Position numbers and translations under genes: made by a program. Shown piece after piece: positions 10,742 through 20,934 of a DNA stretch of 64,000 nt; the stretch's first letter is position 1; every line of letters starts with the position of its first letter. The notes under the pieces were generated by a model. The model was not told the origin of the DNA. It ran no database searches and was given only the letters and a program-made list of their open reading frames with translations. Location: positions 5,890,001 through 5,954,000 of the forward strand of contig CM007990.1 of assembly GCA_002189035.1 (NCBI GenBank), written 5' to 3'. This stretch comes from Utricularia gibba. Its lineage: Eukaryota > Streptophyta > Magnoliopsida > Lamiales > Lentibulariaceae.

Positions 10742-13700
10742 TCACTCTTCAAGCAATGGAGTTGAAGTTGACTTAGCAGCAGCCTCTGTTTCCTCATCGG
10801 ATCTGTCTGCTGGATGAAGAAAGACACCTGCCCGGAAAAGGCATTCATGGGTTACGCTCAACAATTGGAATGAAATCCAAGAAGCAGCGTTCTGGTCGTA
10901 CGCTTACCTACACACCAGATTGCAGCTGTGAGAAACAAGACGGAGGTCAAGGCGAGCGTCGACGCCCTCCAGTTGCCGATGTGATCCTGTTGAAAAGAAG
11001 GGAAATCCATGTCATCTGCTGAGGCAGAAGATTCATTCACCGTAAGGGGAAACAGACCTGGAGCAGCCCGACAAGGGGGAGGAAGGTACATCTCCAAAGA
11101 CATGAATGCATACGGTGGAGAGCGCCATCGACAACGGCCGGAGACTCGGCTTGACGCAACGAAGGCAGATGAAGTTCACCGGGGCCTAGGTGAAAAGCTG
11201 GTTATCATGGCACTCGGAGGTCGGTGAGAAGAGTTGCAAGGAGATTTACCTGAGTCGCAAACACGAGGAACTCTCCGATGGCGAAAAGAGGTAGGAAGAT
11301 GTATAGGCTCTCAAAGCAGAAGGAAGTGAAACAGAATATTGCTCCAGAGAAAGCAGCAGCGGACAGAAGCTGATATGCAGACACATAAGAAGGCTTGTGG
11401 GGGGGACTGCTAACTTGTGATAGTAAGGAGCAGAAGCACAGACCTTGAAAGCATTAGATATTGTGGATGCCATTCGATCGAGAACAAGACCACCAGCTAG
11501 AGTTCCAAAAACACCAGATACTACTGTAACTCCACCGAAAATGTAGTCTGCATTGGCCTGGGAGTTAAAAGCCAGTATCGTCATTGCGGGGATGATGAAA
11601 GCACTTGATGATTTAAAATGAAAGACAAGCTTTTACCATGTGAAATATGTTGTAGCCTGCCTTGGGTCCCCAGTAAGAATAAGCCCCCAGGACAAAAGTG
11701 TAGGAGATATTACCTGCACAGACAAGAGGGACAGAAATGTTGTAATGACAAATGTAACATCAGTATCCCTAACTTCAGTAGTTGTAGGGAAGATATACCA
11801 AGAACATTCACCAAGTAAACCCTGTCACGGAGAACGAGTTTGGTATCCTTCAGCAGAATCATCAAATCTGCACGCCTGAAATGGTTGCTAAAACATCTTG
11901 ATACAGAGATGATGGCAGATCATTCATGAGAGTATGTTGAATGAAGAAGATTTCTGACCTTGAAGGCTTTGGCAATTCTTCATTAGCTGTTTCAATGGAA
12001 AACGGTTCACCGGAATAAAAACAAGAAGAAATGGGTTAGTTTACATCTCAAAACTAGTGCTGGAAAAAGAATTATTGGAGAAGATTGAAGCAAATTACTA
12101 AACACAAGACAAGTATCAAGTTTAACACACAAATATCAAACTGCTGGGGTATGTTGAAGGTTTCAGTACGTTGATCGAGAGGATAATCCGTAGTAGCAGC
12201 TGGTTGTGAAGCAACAGGCGAGAAACCTGATGAATATTCCATCAAAAATGAGAAGAAAATATAAATGGAACAAACTACAGGATATTCAGAAAGGAAAATA
12301 GACCTCTTAATGCCAAAGGTTTCATGAAAAATCCTAGCACAGCAAAGGGAAGCATCAAGAGCGCCTCCAGAAGGAATGCCCATCGCCAACCAAATTGACC
12401 AATCTATCATTATTGGCGACATGAAGGATCATGCAGAATTTCAGCAAACAGCAAAAACATTGCATCAGCTAAAATCATATAAGAACATCCATTCACTTCT
12501 CTATCAATGAGAAATTGTCGGGAGAAATGGCATACCAGTCCACCAAATACATAGCCGAGAGCATACCCACTGGGGATGCACATGTAAAATGCTCCCAACC
12601 ATGCTACTCTCTGTTGAACATTACAAGATGGAAACACATAATGACTTGCTACAAAAAGCCACCTAAGGTTGAATTTAACAAGTCAAATGACTTAATACTA
12701 TCTTAAATAGAGGTTTAATATATGCAGGAAGTGAGAAGTTTTCAACAAAGAAGTGATTAAACGTGCACCATGGAGTTTTGAAGTTAGCCGCAAATTGACA
12801 ACTTTAGGCATGGAGATAAATTTATTGACCTGATTACTTGGTGCATTATCATCTATGAAAGGAGCTGCAAGACTAACAAAAGAAGCCTCACCAATACCCA
12901 CCAGCCTACAGAAAATAAAGATGCAATAAGATGTCTTGGTATTTGTTAGGAATGATTATGCTACAAAAGAATTTGGCGAGCCTGGTTGAACTCACATGCG
13001 ACTGATTGCAATCGACCAGAAATTAAATGAAAATCCACAAAAACCAACCGCAACAGTCCAGATGCTCAACCCAACTCCAACTAGCCGAAAAGGATTGATG
13101 CTGAAATAAGCAAAGTGGCGTCCTCAAAATTTATACTTGCATCCAGAAATGACGTTATTTGAAAAACTGAAATGCTGGATTCATTACCTCTTTGCTAAAG
13201 AGGCAAAAACAGGGGATGAAACTAGAAGTCCAGCCAGAAAAGCAGATGATATAACCCCGTCTTCAAAGTTGTTCAGGTCAAACTCGCCTCTGTTATCAAG
13301 GACACATTAAAAGGCAAGTAACTAATCCCTTGGGAAATTTCCAGATACAAAAATTCTACTTACTGAATTCCACTACCAGATGAGCAAACACCACTTTCAG
13401 AGCAAGATCTCTGTCTCCCATTTACACCATTACTTGCGATAGTGCCGCGATCAATGTAATTAAGCAGGTTGATCACACAGAAAACAGCAAGCAACCTCTC
13501 AATACGAAAAACAAGTCAGACAAAAAATTAAAACTGTGTGTGATTGTGTATAAAAGCAAAGATTTTTCAGAGGAAGATGAGGTTATTTGAAAATCCATCT
13601 GCAACCCAGGACGAGAACAACCTACACAGTTGCAGAAAGTCGAAGGAACTAAAACCCCTAACTTTCCCATTCCCATAGAGAAAACATACAGAAAGGACAA

Positions 13701-13806
13701 ACATCATAGGGCTAGAATTCAAAAAATAAAGCTTTTATTTAGTTCCCCGGCGTAAATACTACCTCTGAGGAGTTAACCAAGAAGAGGAAATTGGAGTTGC
13801 AGCCAT
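10742..13806 (-). CDS. Spinster-like major facilitator (sphingolipid/lysolipid transporter homolog)
   Basis: Sixteen exons: 13763-13806, 13364-13495, 13188-13289, 12996-13100, 12830-12905, 12536-12610, 12304-12403, 12170-12226, 11959-11986, 11799-11875, 11637-11713, 11444-11557, 11250-11369, 11058-11185, 10908-10986 and 10742-10827; about 466 residues. The sequence follows the plant spinster-homolog family closely: VFCVINLLNYIDRGTIAS in TM1, SSPVFASLAK, GIGEASFVSLAAPFIDDNAP, FYMCIPSGYALGYVFGGL, GAYSYWGPKAGYNIFHM, GTLAGGLVLDRMASTISNAF. Roughly twelve membrane segments are expected. Spinster proteins are proton-coupled lipid or lysolipid exporters of endosomes/lysosomes; the plant substrate is inferred only. 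Exon 11058-11185 is one base short, at a run of five G on the plus strand (11075-11079), so the VFGDVPSSPL motif slips out of frame before the next exon resumes correctly. It shares its promoter interval with the divergent pseudouridine kinase gene. Confidence 0.92.
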
Positions 13807-14133
13807 CCTTTTCCGCGCGAAAAAGAACTACCAACGATGTATCATCTCACAAGGGCCTCCGGTTTCTCAAATTTCTTATTAATTATTACTTTTTTATTCA
13901 ATTCCCATCTGCCTATTCGATCGGATTCTATAATTGCTATTAAAGCAAAGCCAAAGCTCGAGGTTTCTTGGACCCGTACGGAAGTCGGAATATCATACCC
14001 ACAATTCCACATCTATATCTGGAGACGTGCAGCAGCAGCGTGTCAGCACCTTCTTGCTTTTCTGGTTAAAACTCTTCCCCTGGTCCCATTTGTTGTTGTT
14101 AATGCACTTTTTGGTTTTCAGTTGGTCAAGGAA
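13807..14133. promoter_or_regulatory. Short divergent promoter interval, spinster homolog / pseudouridine kinase
   Basis: Only 327 bases separate the two divergent start codons. The interval must hold both core promoters and 5' UTRs. A plausible 3' splice site (TTTTCAG) about a dozen bases before the plus-strand ATG suggests a 5' UTR intron for the kinase gene. No clear TATA box was recognised. Confidence 0.5.
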
Positions 14134-16114
14134 ATGGGCCTTCATTCAGAATATAAAGGAGAAGAAGCAGTGGTTGTGGGGGATGGTGCTCGACATAGAA
14201 GCCATCCCTACGACGACTGTTCATCCAGGAACAACTACCCCTGGAAAGGTAGATTAGATGCTTTTACTTGACCTTTAAATGCCATCCAATATTGTGTTCT
14301 TATCTCCTAGTTAGCTGATGCATGTGCCGAATCAGGTTGGCTATGCTGTAGGTGGTGTGGCAAGAAATATAGCAGAATGTATGTCAAAACTTGGAGCAAG
14401 ACCATTCATTATTAGTGCTCTTGGATTCGATTGGGCAGGTTTATACTCCCAACTTCATGCTTTTTGTTTAGGAATTCTTCCCAAACAATGTGCTAATCTT
14501 GTAACTTCCTCTTCTTCTGGCTTTCAAGTTACAATTTTGTGGGATCTCGTTATGCTATGCTACATGCCCTTTACATCACTTTGGTAAGCGTATTTGATTA
14601 ACTACTTTTTATATTTCAAAAGGGGAGTTGCTGCTTGAGAGATGGATTGCTGGTGGGTTATCCATCGAAGGTACTGCCCAATATGTTATTTTTGTTTTTT
14701 TCTTAGTGATCAGTGCATTAGCAGCTTTTCGGGTCGTCTGAGCTTTGGGTATTTAGTTATTTCTTTGCAAGAGTTTCTTGGCTATGGTTCTAATCTTGTT
14801 GCAAGTGTCATTTTCCCTACTTTTCTCATTGTGGATAAGAAACTTAGAATGTATAAATTATTGTCTGCTTGTAGGCATCAGAAGGCGCAATGATATTCGA
14901 ACAGCCGTCATTTGCAATATCTTTGATGGAAAAGGAGAATTGGGTGCTGCTGTGGCTGATGCAGAATCATTAGTAAGCTCATCAAATTCAAAAAAAGTTG
15001 AGTTGTATTGTATCGCATCAGTGTAATACTCAGTATTCATGCATGTTTTCTCAGGAGAAGTTTCTTACTCCGAATGGACTCAGAAGTTTGAATTCATCAT
15101 TTCTTCTGCACCTGTTTTGATAGTTGATGCAAACTTGAGCCATTCTGCTCTTCTTGCTACATGCGAAAGTATGCCATCTTGCTTTTATGATTTGAAGCAT
15201 CCCTTCCTTGTCTCAAGTTCCATGCATCTGCTCCTTATGGTCACTAAGTATGCCATCTTGTTTTGTTGATTGTTTCCTTCAGTTGCAAGAAAATACAATA
15301 CACCTCTGTGGTTTGAACCCGTATCTGTCAAAAAATCAGAAAGGGTTGCTTCAGTTGTGAAATATGTGAGTAGTTGGAACTTAGATGCATCCATGGCCTT
15401 AACCTCTGACTCATGCAAACTGATCCAATGTTCTGTTGTAGATAAACTATACCTCACCTAACGAAGACGAGCTGGTGGCCATGGCAAATGCATTATCATC
15501 TCATGATAAATTCTTGCCAGTTCGAAAAGAGGAGAGTTCTTCCATTGAAGCACTTTTCCTTGAGTTGAAACCTTCCATACAGGTTCTGCTAGACAAAGGG
15601 ATTGAAATAGTGCTTGTCACTCTTGGGCCGGAGGGAGTATTGTTATGCTACAAAACAACAGAGAGTATCAGGAACAGAAGCAGAGCACCGCTCTACAATA
15701 GGGAGTTGTATGATGCAGTAACTGTGCGTTGCTCAAAAAGACAAATTTTCATCCCTCCGGCATCTCAAAGTTTTATTGCTATCCATTTTCCTGCAATACC
15801 CGCATCAGTCGTCAGGCTGACCGGTGCTGGTGATTGTTTAGTTGGAGGTGTTGCTGCCTCCATTTGTTCTGGTTTAGATTGGATACCAAGCATTGCCGTT
15901 GGGATTGCTACCGCAAAAGTTGCTGTGGAAACAGAGAGCAACGTCCCTACCAAAATGGACTTTGCACAGATTGCAGGTACTGCAAATCCCATCCCCCACT
16001 TGTTTTGAATTCCACGGCATATTCAAAGTGATCGATCCTGTTTCATACAATGCAGATGATGCAAATATCGTGTTATCAAAAGCCAAAGTGGTGTTCATGG
16101 GATCCAAGTTGTAG
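14134..16114 (+). CDS. PUKI: Peroxisomal pseudouridine kinase, PfkB family (two frame breaks)
   Basis: Eight exons: 14134-14248, 14336-14438, 14623-14670, 14875-14972, 15055-15168, 15283-15365, 15442-15976 and 16056-16114; about 385 residues. PfkB signatures: YAVGGVARNIAECMSKLG near the N-terminus and VRLTGAGDCLVGG (phosphate-binding loop and catalytic Asp) near the C-terminus, with FEPVSVKKS and SPNEDELVAMANAL between. The order matches Arabidopsis PUKI, which phosphorylates pseudouridine to pseudouridine 5'-phosphate for breakdown. The protein ends GSKL, a classic peroxisomal PTS1, agreeing with the known peroxisomal site of this pathway. Two breaks: the G-run at 14178-14182 puts VVVG and MVLDIEA in different frames, and exon 15055-15168 lacks one base near 15071 (FLTP then EWTQKF). 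Start 14134 is the ATG whose frame leads into the VVVG segment. Confidence 0.9.
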
Positions 16115-16503
16115 TGAAACCAAGAGAAGCTGGTTTGATCCCATCCTTGTGTACTTGCTTGGGGTGAGTATGCTAAATCAGCAAAAGGAAAAGCGAAAGT
16201 AATGAAGGCATTCTGTAATATGAAGAAGAATGAATAACTTTCGCTAAAGCGTGGATTCCACTAAATAATAAAGGAATAATACATGATTATCGCAATAAGT
16301 TTGTTGATCACTGAATGGAAATAAGAACCACAGCCTGTAGGTGCAAAACATTTCGCAAGACAAACTGCTTGCCTCCCCTGAAAATGGAACTCATTTTTGA
16401 AGAGATACGATGTAGTTCAAAGATAGCAGCAGCTATCCCAGAAGGCACTCAAGCGACTCACTGTATGGGATATCTTCAAAAGGATCACATATAACACATC
16501 ATT
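16115..16503. other. Intergenic between tail-to-tail genes
   Basis: 3' UTRs of the pseudouridine kinase gene (plus) and the ZFPL1-like gene (minus). AATAATAAAGGAATAA-type motifs near 16264-16279 could serve as poly(A) signals. No gene seen. Confidence 0.5.
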
Positions 16504-19048
16504 TCACTCCCGCCCATCATCAACCAACTCTTCGTTCAGACCGCGTTGTGCGATTCTATAGTACAGAATCCCCATGGTCGCCAAGCAAGCCCTGTCAAAA
16601 TGGTATAAGCATCCAGTCATTTTGCTGCTGAGAAAAGTTTCCCGAAGAAAGTTTCGATATGAAAACAATACATGATGGCTATAACTAAGAGTAGCTTCCT
16701 TGGGTCCATTCTCTTAGGCCTGTGATGTCTTCCACGAACTTCCGAGGCATCATCAGCATGAGAAGCATCTTTACGAGGAGTTGCAGTAACGGGTAGAATA
16801 GGTGGTGGATTTGGCCAGAAAGGTAGCAATGCCCTCAGGAACTTATTCCGAAAGGAACCTAGGAGGCATTAAAAGAAATGATTTTATTCCACTAGCAAGC
16901 GTTAACAAATCCATTTACACTGGTTTTCTCTCTCAATGGTACACGTAGGGCCAGCAATGGAAATCATAGGAAGGAACAATGTTAAAGGTGAATTAGCGTC
17001 TGTGTTGGGAATTCTCATCATATATTGAAAAAGGAATGACGATGAAGGATAATCATGGCATTAGTCGCATTATTTATTAGGCGATCCCCCATAATCATGC
17101 AAGTAGAACTTATGAAACAGTAAAAATAATTCAGTAAAAGGTGACATGGATGGGCTTTTGTTTACCTCTTCGTGAGTACTTCTTTCTGTTCCCATCTTCA
17201 TCATCAGCATAATATAAGATCTCTGAGTTTGGCTTTTCGATCTGCACTGCACTCTTACGCGTGGTTGCACCTGGCTGCAGTAAAAAAATAAATGAAATTC
17301 TGGTATGCATAAAAACAACAAGGACACGGTAACAATGCATGTATAATACAGGGACTTACACCAGGACTTGAGCTCTTGATGAAGTTGGGTTCATGTTCGT
17401 TCAAAGACAATGTTGCACCACTTGTTCTATTTATTTCAACAATGTCCGAACTCTCAGATCTAGCAGCTGGCGCAGTATCATTCCCAAAAGTTTCACCATT
17501 CGTAGATAAGTGTACCAATGGTCCATTCGCAAAAGCAGGAGGAGGAGTTTGAGATTCTACTTCGCTCTGAGTTACTGGATAGTTCCCAAACAAGCTCTTT
17601 TCCAAACCAGTCTGAAACCATGTCGGGACAATGTCAAATGACCACATCATTTGCTAGAGAAGTTACATACGACCCACCACAACAGCTCGGAAAACATGAG
17701 ATGGAATGAAAATTTTACACAGAATATGCAGTAAATATGATTTCAAAGACATATAACATTAATAGGCTTATATATACAAGTAACGGGTGAAAGTAGCTTC
17801 TTACAGCACGCATTCACAAAGGTACCTGCAGAATTGCTTCTTTCAGCTTTGCATAAAAACGTGATCCTGAATCTTTGAAATTTTTTGGGGGCCAAATCTG
17901 AGTATGTAAAGCAATCGCAATACTATTAGTTACCAAGGCGCAAGAGAATGGCATGAAATTCACCAGGATAACTTACAGCAGTGGGGCAGGCGGGACAGAC
18001 ATACCCAGCGGGTGCAGTATGAAGTGGAAACTTTTTAATATGTGAAACTAAGCAGCTTGTGTGCATGACATCTGTATATATCAAACACTATTCACACACA
18101 AGCATCTAGGAAGCAAAATTATTAAATTCTAAATTCAAAGAATCGACATATTTTAAGTGTGTATACATACGCAAGCATCCCAATCGAGTAGTTTGTGGGT
18201 CTGTTTCTTCTGGAAGCACAGCTTGACAAAGGCAACATTTAGGAGGCCAATCATAGTCTCCATCAATTACCCACTGGGCGTATGCATTGACCTAAGTCAT
18301 CAAAGTATATTCCAACAATTATAAACTCACTACTATGAAAAATAACAATAAAATCAATCATCACATACCACACATATCTGATGTTCAGGGAAACATATGC
18401 ATTCCCCACATACAGGGACCTTGTGGACGAAACAATATAACTTGGTAGCCTGAGACAATAAATTTTCAGAACTCATGAGTCATGCTAATTTAAAGCCTGA
18501 ATTATCATCTGACAAACCTCAACAATACCAATCAAAAAAATTAAATTATTTCTCACGTTTCAAGGACTACAAATCGTACACATTTTCAAATCCCCACATT
18601 GATGATCCTAAATCATAAAGAAAAGAGTCAAGATGCATCAAACACCACTAATAAAACACTACGCCATAAAAAAAACGCTTCTTTCTCAGACGGTCTAGTT
18701 TTAGAGTAATTAAACCCAATCCTCATGTCATATGCACAGGTTAAAGACAATACTCCAATCCACCGACAACAATAATTGTATAGCGTAGCAGGTCACTAAA
18801 AAAATGAAAAAAAAAAAAAGAAACCCACGTCGATAACAAAACGAAGTCTAAGATCTAAAATATCGATGCCATTAGATCCAAAATTAGGAAATGCGGATCG
18901 TTTAAAAAATCAAAAACGGCAGAAAAAGAAAGCCATCAAACAATTCAAATCCCCAAATAATCCAGAAGGATGCACACCATCCCAAACCGGCAATTTGAAC
19001 AAGAAAAAAGTCTCCTAAACATACCTTTCGACACTTACAAACAACCAT
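16504..19048 (-). CDS. ZFPL1-like Golgi RING-finger membrane protein
   Basis: Nine exons: 19025-19048, 18369-18449, 18171-18291, 17977-18071, 17826-17897, 17362-17611, 17166-17270, 16672-16858 and 16504-16591; 340 residues, no frame break. The N-terminus has a B-box-like Cys/His cluster (MVVCKCRK, YCFVHKVPVCGECIC, PEHQICVVNAY). A degenerate RING follows (KCCLCQAVL...GCLHVMHTSC...APAGYVCPACPTAIWPP). A Ser/Asn-rich linker leads to a basic segment and one C-terminal membrane helix (KLLLVIAIMACLATMGILYY), as in human ZFPL1, a cis-Golgi integral protein that binds GM130. Whether the plant protein is an E3 ligase is unknown. The last intron (16592-16671) matters: skipping it would append an unrelated tail in place of the membrane helix end. 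Confidence 0.9.
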
Positions 19049-19737
19049 CACTTGCTGCGACGAGTATTTCAAGACTCGAACTCACACTGATGCCGAGCGA
19101 ATTTAGCCGATCGTAGTTCAGACCGCCGGGAAGAATTTCAGGCAATTGCAGTTCTTGGTTTTTCCAGCTAATTTATTGAAAATTATATCAGAAATCTTAA
19201 CGGACAACCTGAAAGGAAACGCTTGTATTTGGGCTTCTAAAATGGTCGTGAGCCGGGCTTGTTGAGGTCATCTTGTTTGTCTTTTTTTTATTTCTTACCA
19301 GAAGTGATAAACCCCATCTGTAAAAAAAAATGCAATTTTAAGAAATTTACTACTAAGTCAACAGTATGAACGGCGGTAAATAAACATTATTAATTTTGAG
19401 TTAAAAAAATTGGACTACGAAGAGGAGTAAAAGTTGGGGTGGCAGAAGAATTTGTTTATATTTAGGGGACCAAAGTGAAAATATCATCAGGTTAAAATTA
19501 AGTTTTTTCCTTGTATATATATCTGTTGGTCCTTGTATAAATGGAGGATTCTAGGGTATAAAAAGCCCCAAATTTCTCCCAGCTCTTTCTTTCTCCACAC
19601 CCTGCTCGCTGTCTCTCTATCCTCGAGCAGACGATTCTTCACGGATTTCAACTCGTGAGTAATGTATTTTGTGTTACTCTGTTCTTCGAGTTATTTCTCG
19701 TAATCGATTCGATTCACGCTGTTTTCTGTACATTCAG
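19049..19737. promoter_or_regulatory. Divergent promoter region, ZFPL1-like / TFIIA gamma; TATA box at 19557
   Basis: Head-to-head interval. TATAAAAA at about 19557-19564 lies 180 bases before the TFIIA gamma ATG; the CT-rich leader after it (TTTCTCCACACC...TCTCTCTATCC) is typical of a plant 5' UTR, probably with a leader intron ending at 19737 (cattcag). No further gene seen. Confidence 0.6.
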
Positions 19738-20349
19738 ATGGCAACTTTCGAGCTGTATCGGAGATCGACGATCGGGATGTGCCTCACGGAGACGTTGGAT
19801 CACATGGTGTCCAACGGATATCTGAATCCAGAACTCGCGATTCAAGTTCTGATTCAATTTGATAAGGTTATATGTCAAATGACTTTCATGAGTTTGGTTA
19901 TTTGGGGTGTTGAATTTGTCAAGGAGCGTTATTGTCGGCTTCAGATGTTACAGTGACGGGAAACCTTAAATTTTTCATTTTCTGCATGTTCCTTTTGTCA
20001 GTCAATGACAGATGCGCTGGAAACTGAGGTTAAAAGTAAAGTTTCAGTTAAGGTAATCTATTTTTCAACTCTCGTATTCTATCAGTGTTCATCTGTCTAT
20101 ATTTGTGCTGCTTTTCAAGTTCATCTGAAATGGGCATGAATTTCAATGTTTAAAACTGGAATCGTTGAGGATGCGTTGCTTATGGCGTGGTTGACTTTAA
20201 TGCAACAGGGACATCTTCACACCTATCGATTCTGTGACAACGTCTGGACCTTCATTCTGCAAAATGCTCAGCTTAAAAGCGATGAAGGCATGGAAACCAT
20301 CGACACAGTTAAGATCGTCGCCTGTGACTCCAAGTTACTAAATCAGTGA
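19738..20349 (+). CDS. TFIIA-S: Transcription initiation factor IIA gamma (small) subunit
   Basis: Exons 19738-19866, 20002-20052 and 20209-20349 give 106 residues, the usual family length. TFIIA gamma joins TFIIA alpha/beta, binds TBP and stabilises it on the TATA box in RNA polymerase II initiation. The sequence is strongly conserved: MATFELYRRSTIGMCLTETL at the N-terminus (helical bundle half) and GHLHTYRFCDNVWTFILQNA plus VKIVACDSKLLNQ in the C-terminal beta-barrel half. Residues 44-60 come from the short middle exon (MTDALETEVKSKVSVK). One of the clearest calls in the window; frames and splice sites are all standard. Confidence 0.97.
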
Positions 20350-20934
20350 GATGGCATGTTCGTTTTAAGCACTGTACTGCGGTTTGTGTTGGTGGTCAGA
20401 AGGAGCCCAAATGGCGTTGGTATTAACAGCTTGTTGGTAGTTTTTGTATTCAAACTGCTCATTTCCATGTCTTCCCCAACCCTTAAGCAGAATCAGTGTG
20501 GTTTCATTGTCCTGAATGCTTCTTAATATACATATGGAGTGTTTCGTGCTCACCTTTTCGTTCTAAAAGCTCAGAACCATTTCTCACATTGCCATGAAGA
20601 TGCAAACGCATTCCACATAAAAAATGCTAAGAGAGGAGAGGACTCTGCAAGCGAATCGGGTAACAAGAAACGCCGTATGATGCACTAACCAATCAAACTA
20701 CATGGCAACTTGGAAGCTGCAAAGATCCAAATACAACTACAAAGAACAAGAAAAGCTATTGGCATCATATGTACATGGGATACCTGGGAAGAGAAAAATC
20801 GCCACAAATGTGTCATCTAGCAGCTTCCATGAGGTTGGTAGTATGGGAGTTAGAGCCAGCAGCACAGCAGAATCTCCACAGTTGTTCGTTCTACATTACA
20901 GAGCCTGATCGGTTGTACTGTAACAAGTGTGTTC
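20350..20934. other. Intergenic between tail-to-tail genes
   Basis: 3' UTRs of TFIIA gamma (plus) and the QWRF gene (minus). Small open frames on both strands are not family members I recognise. Confidence 0.5.
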
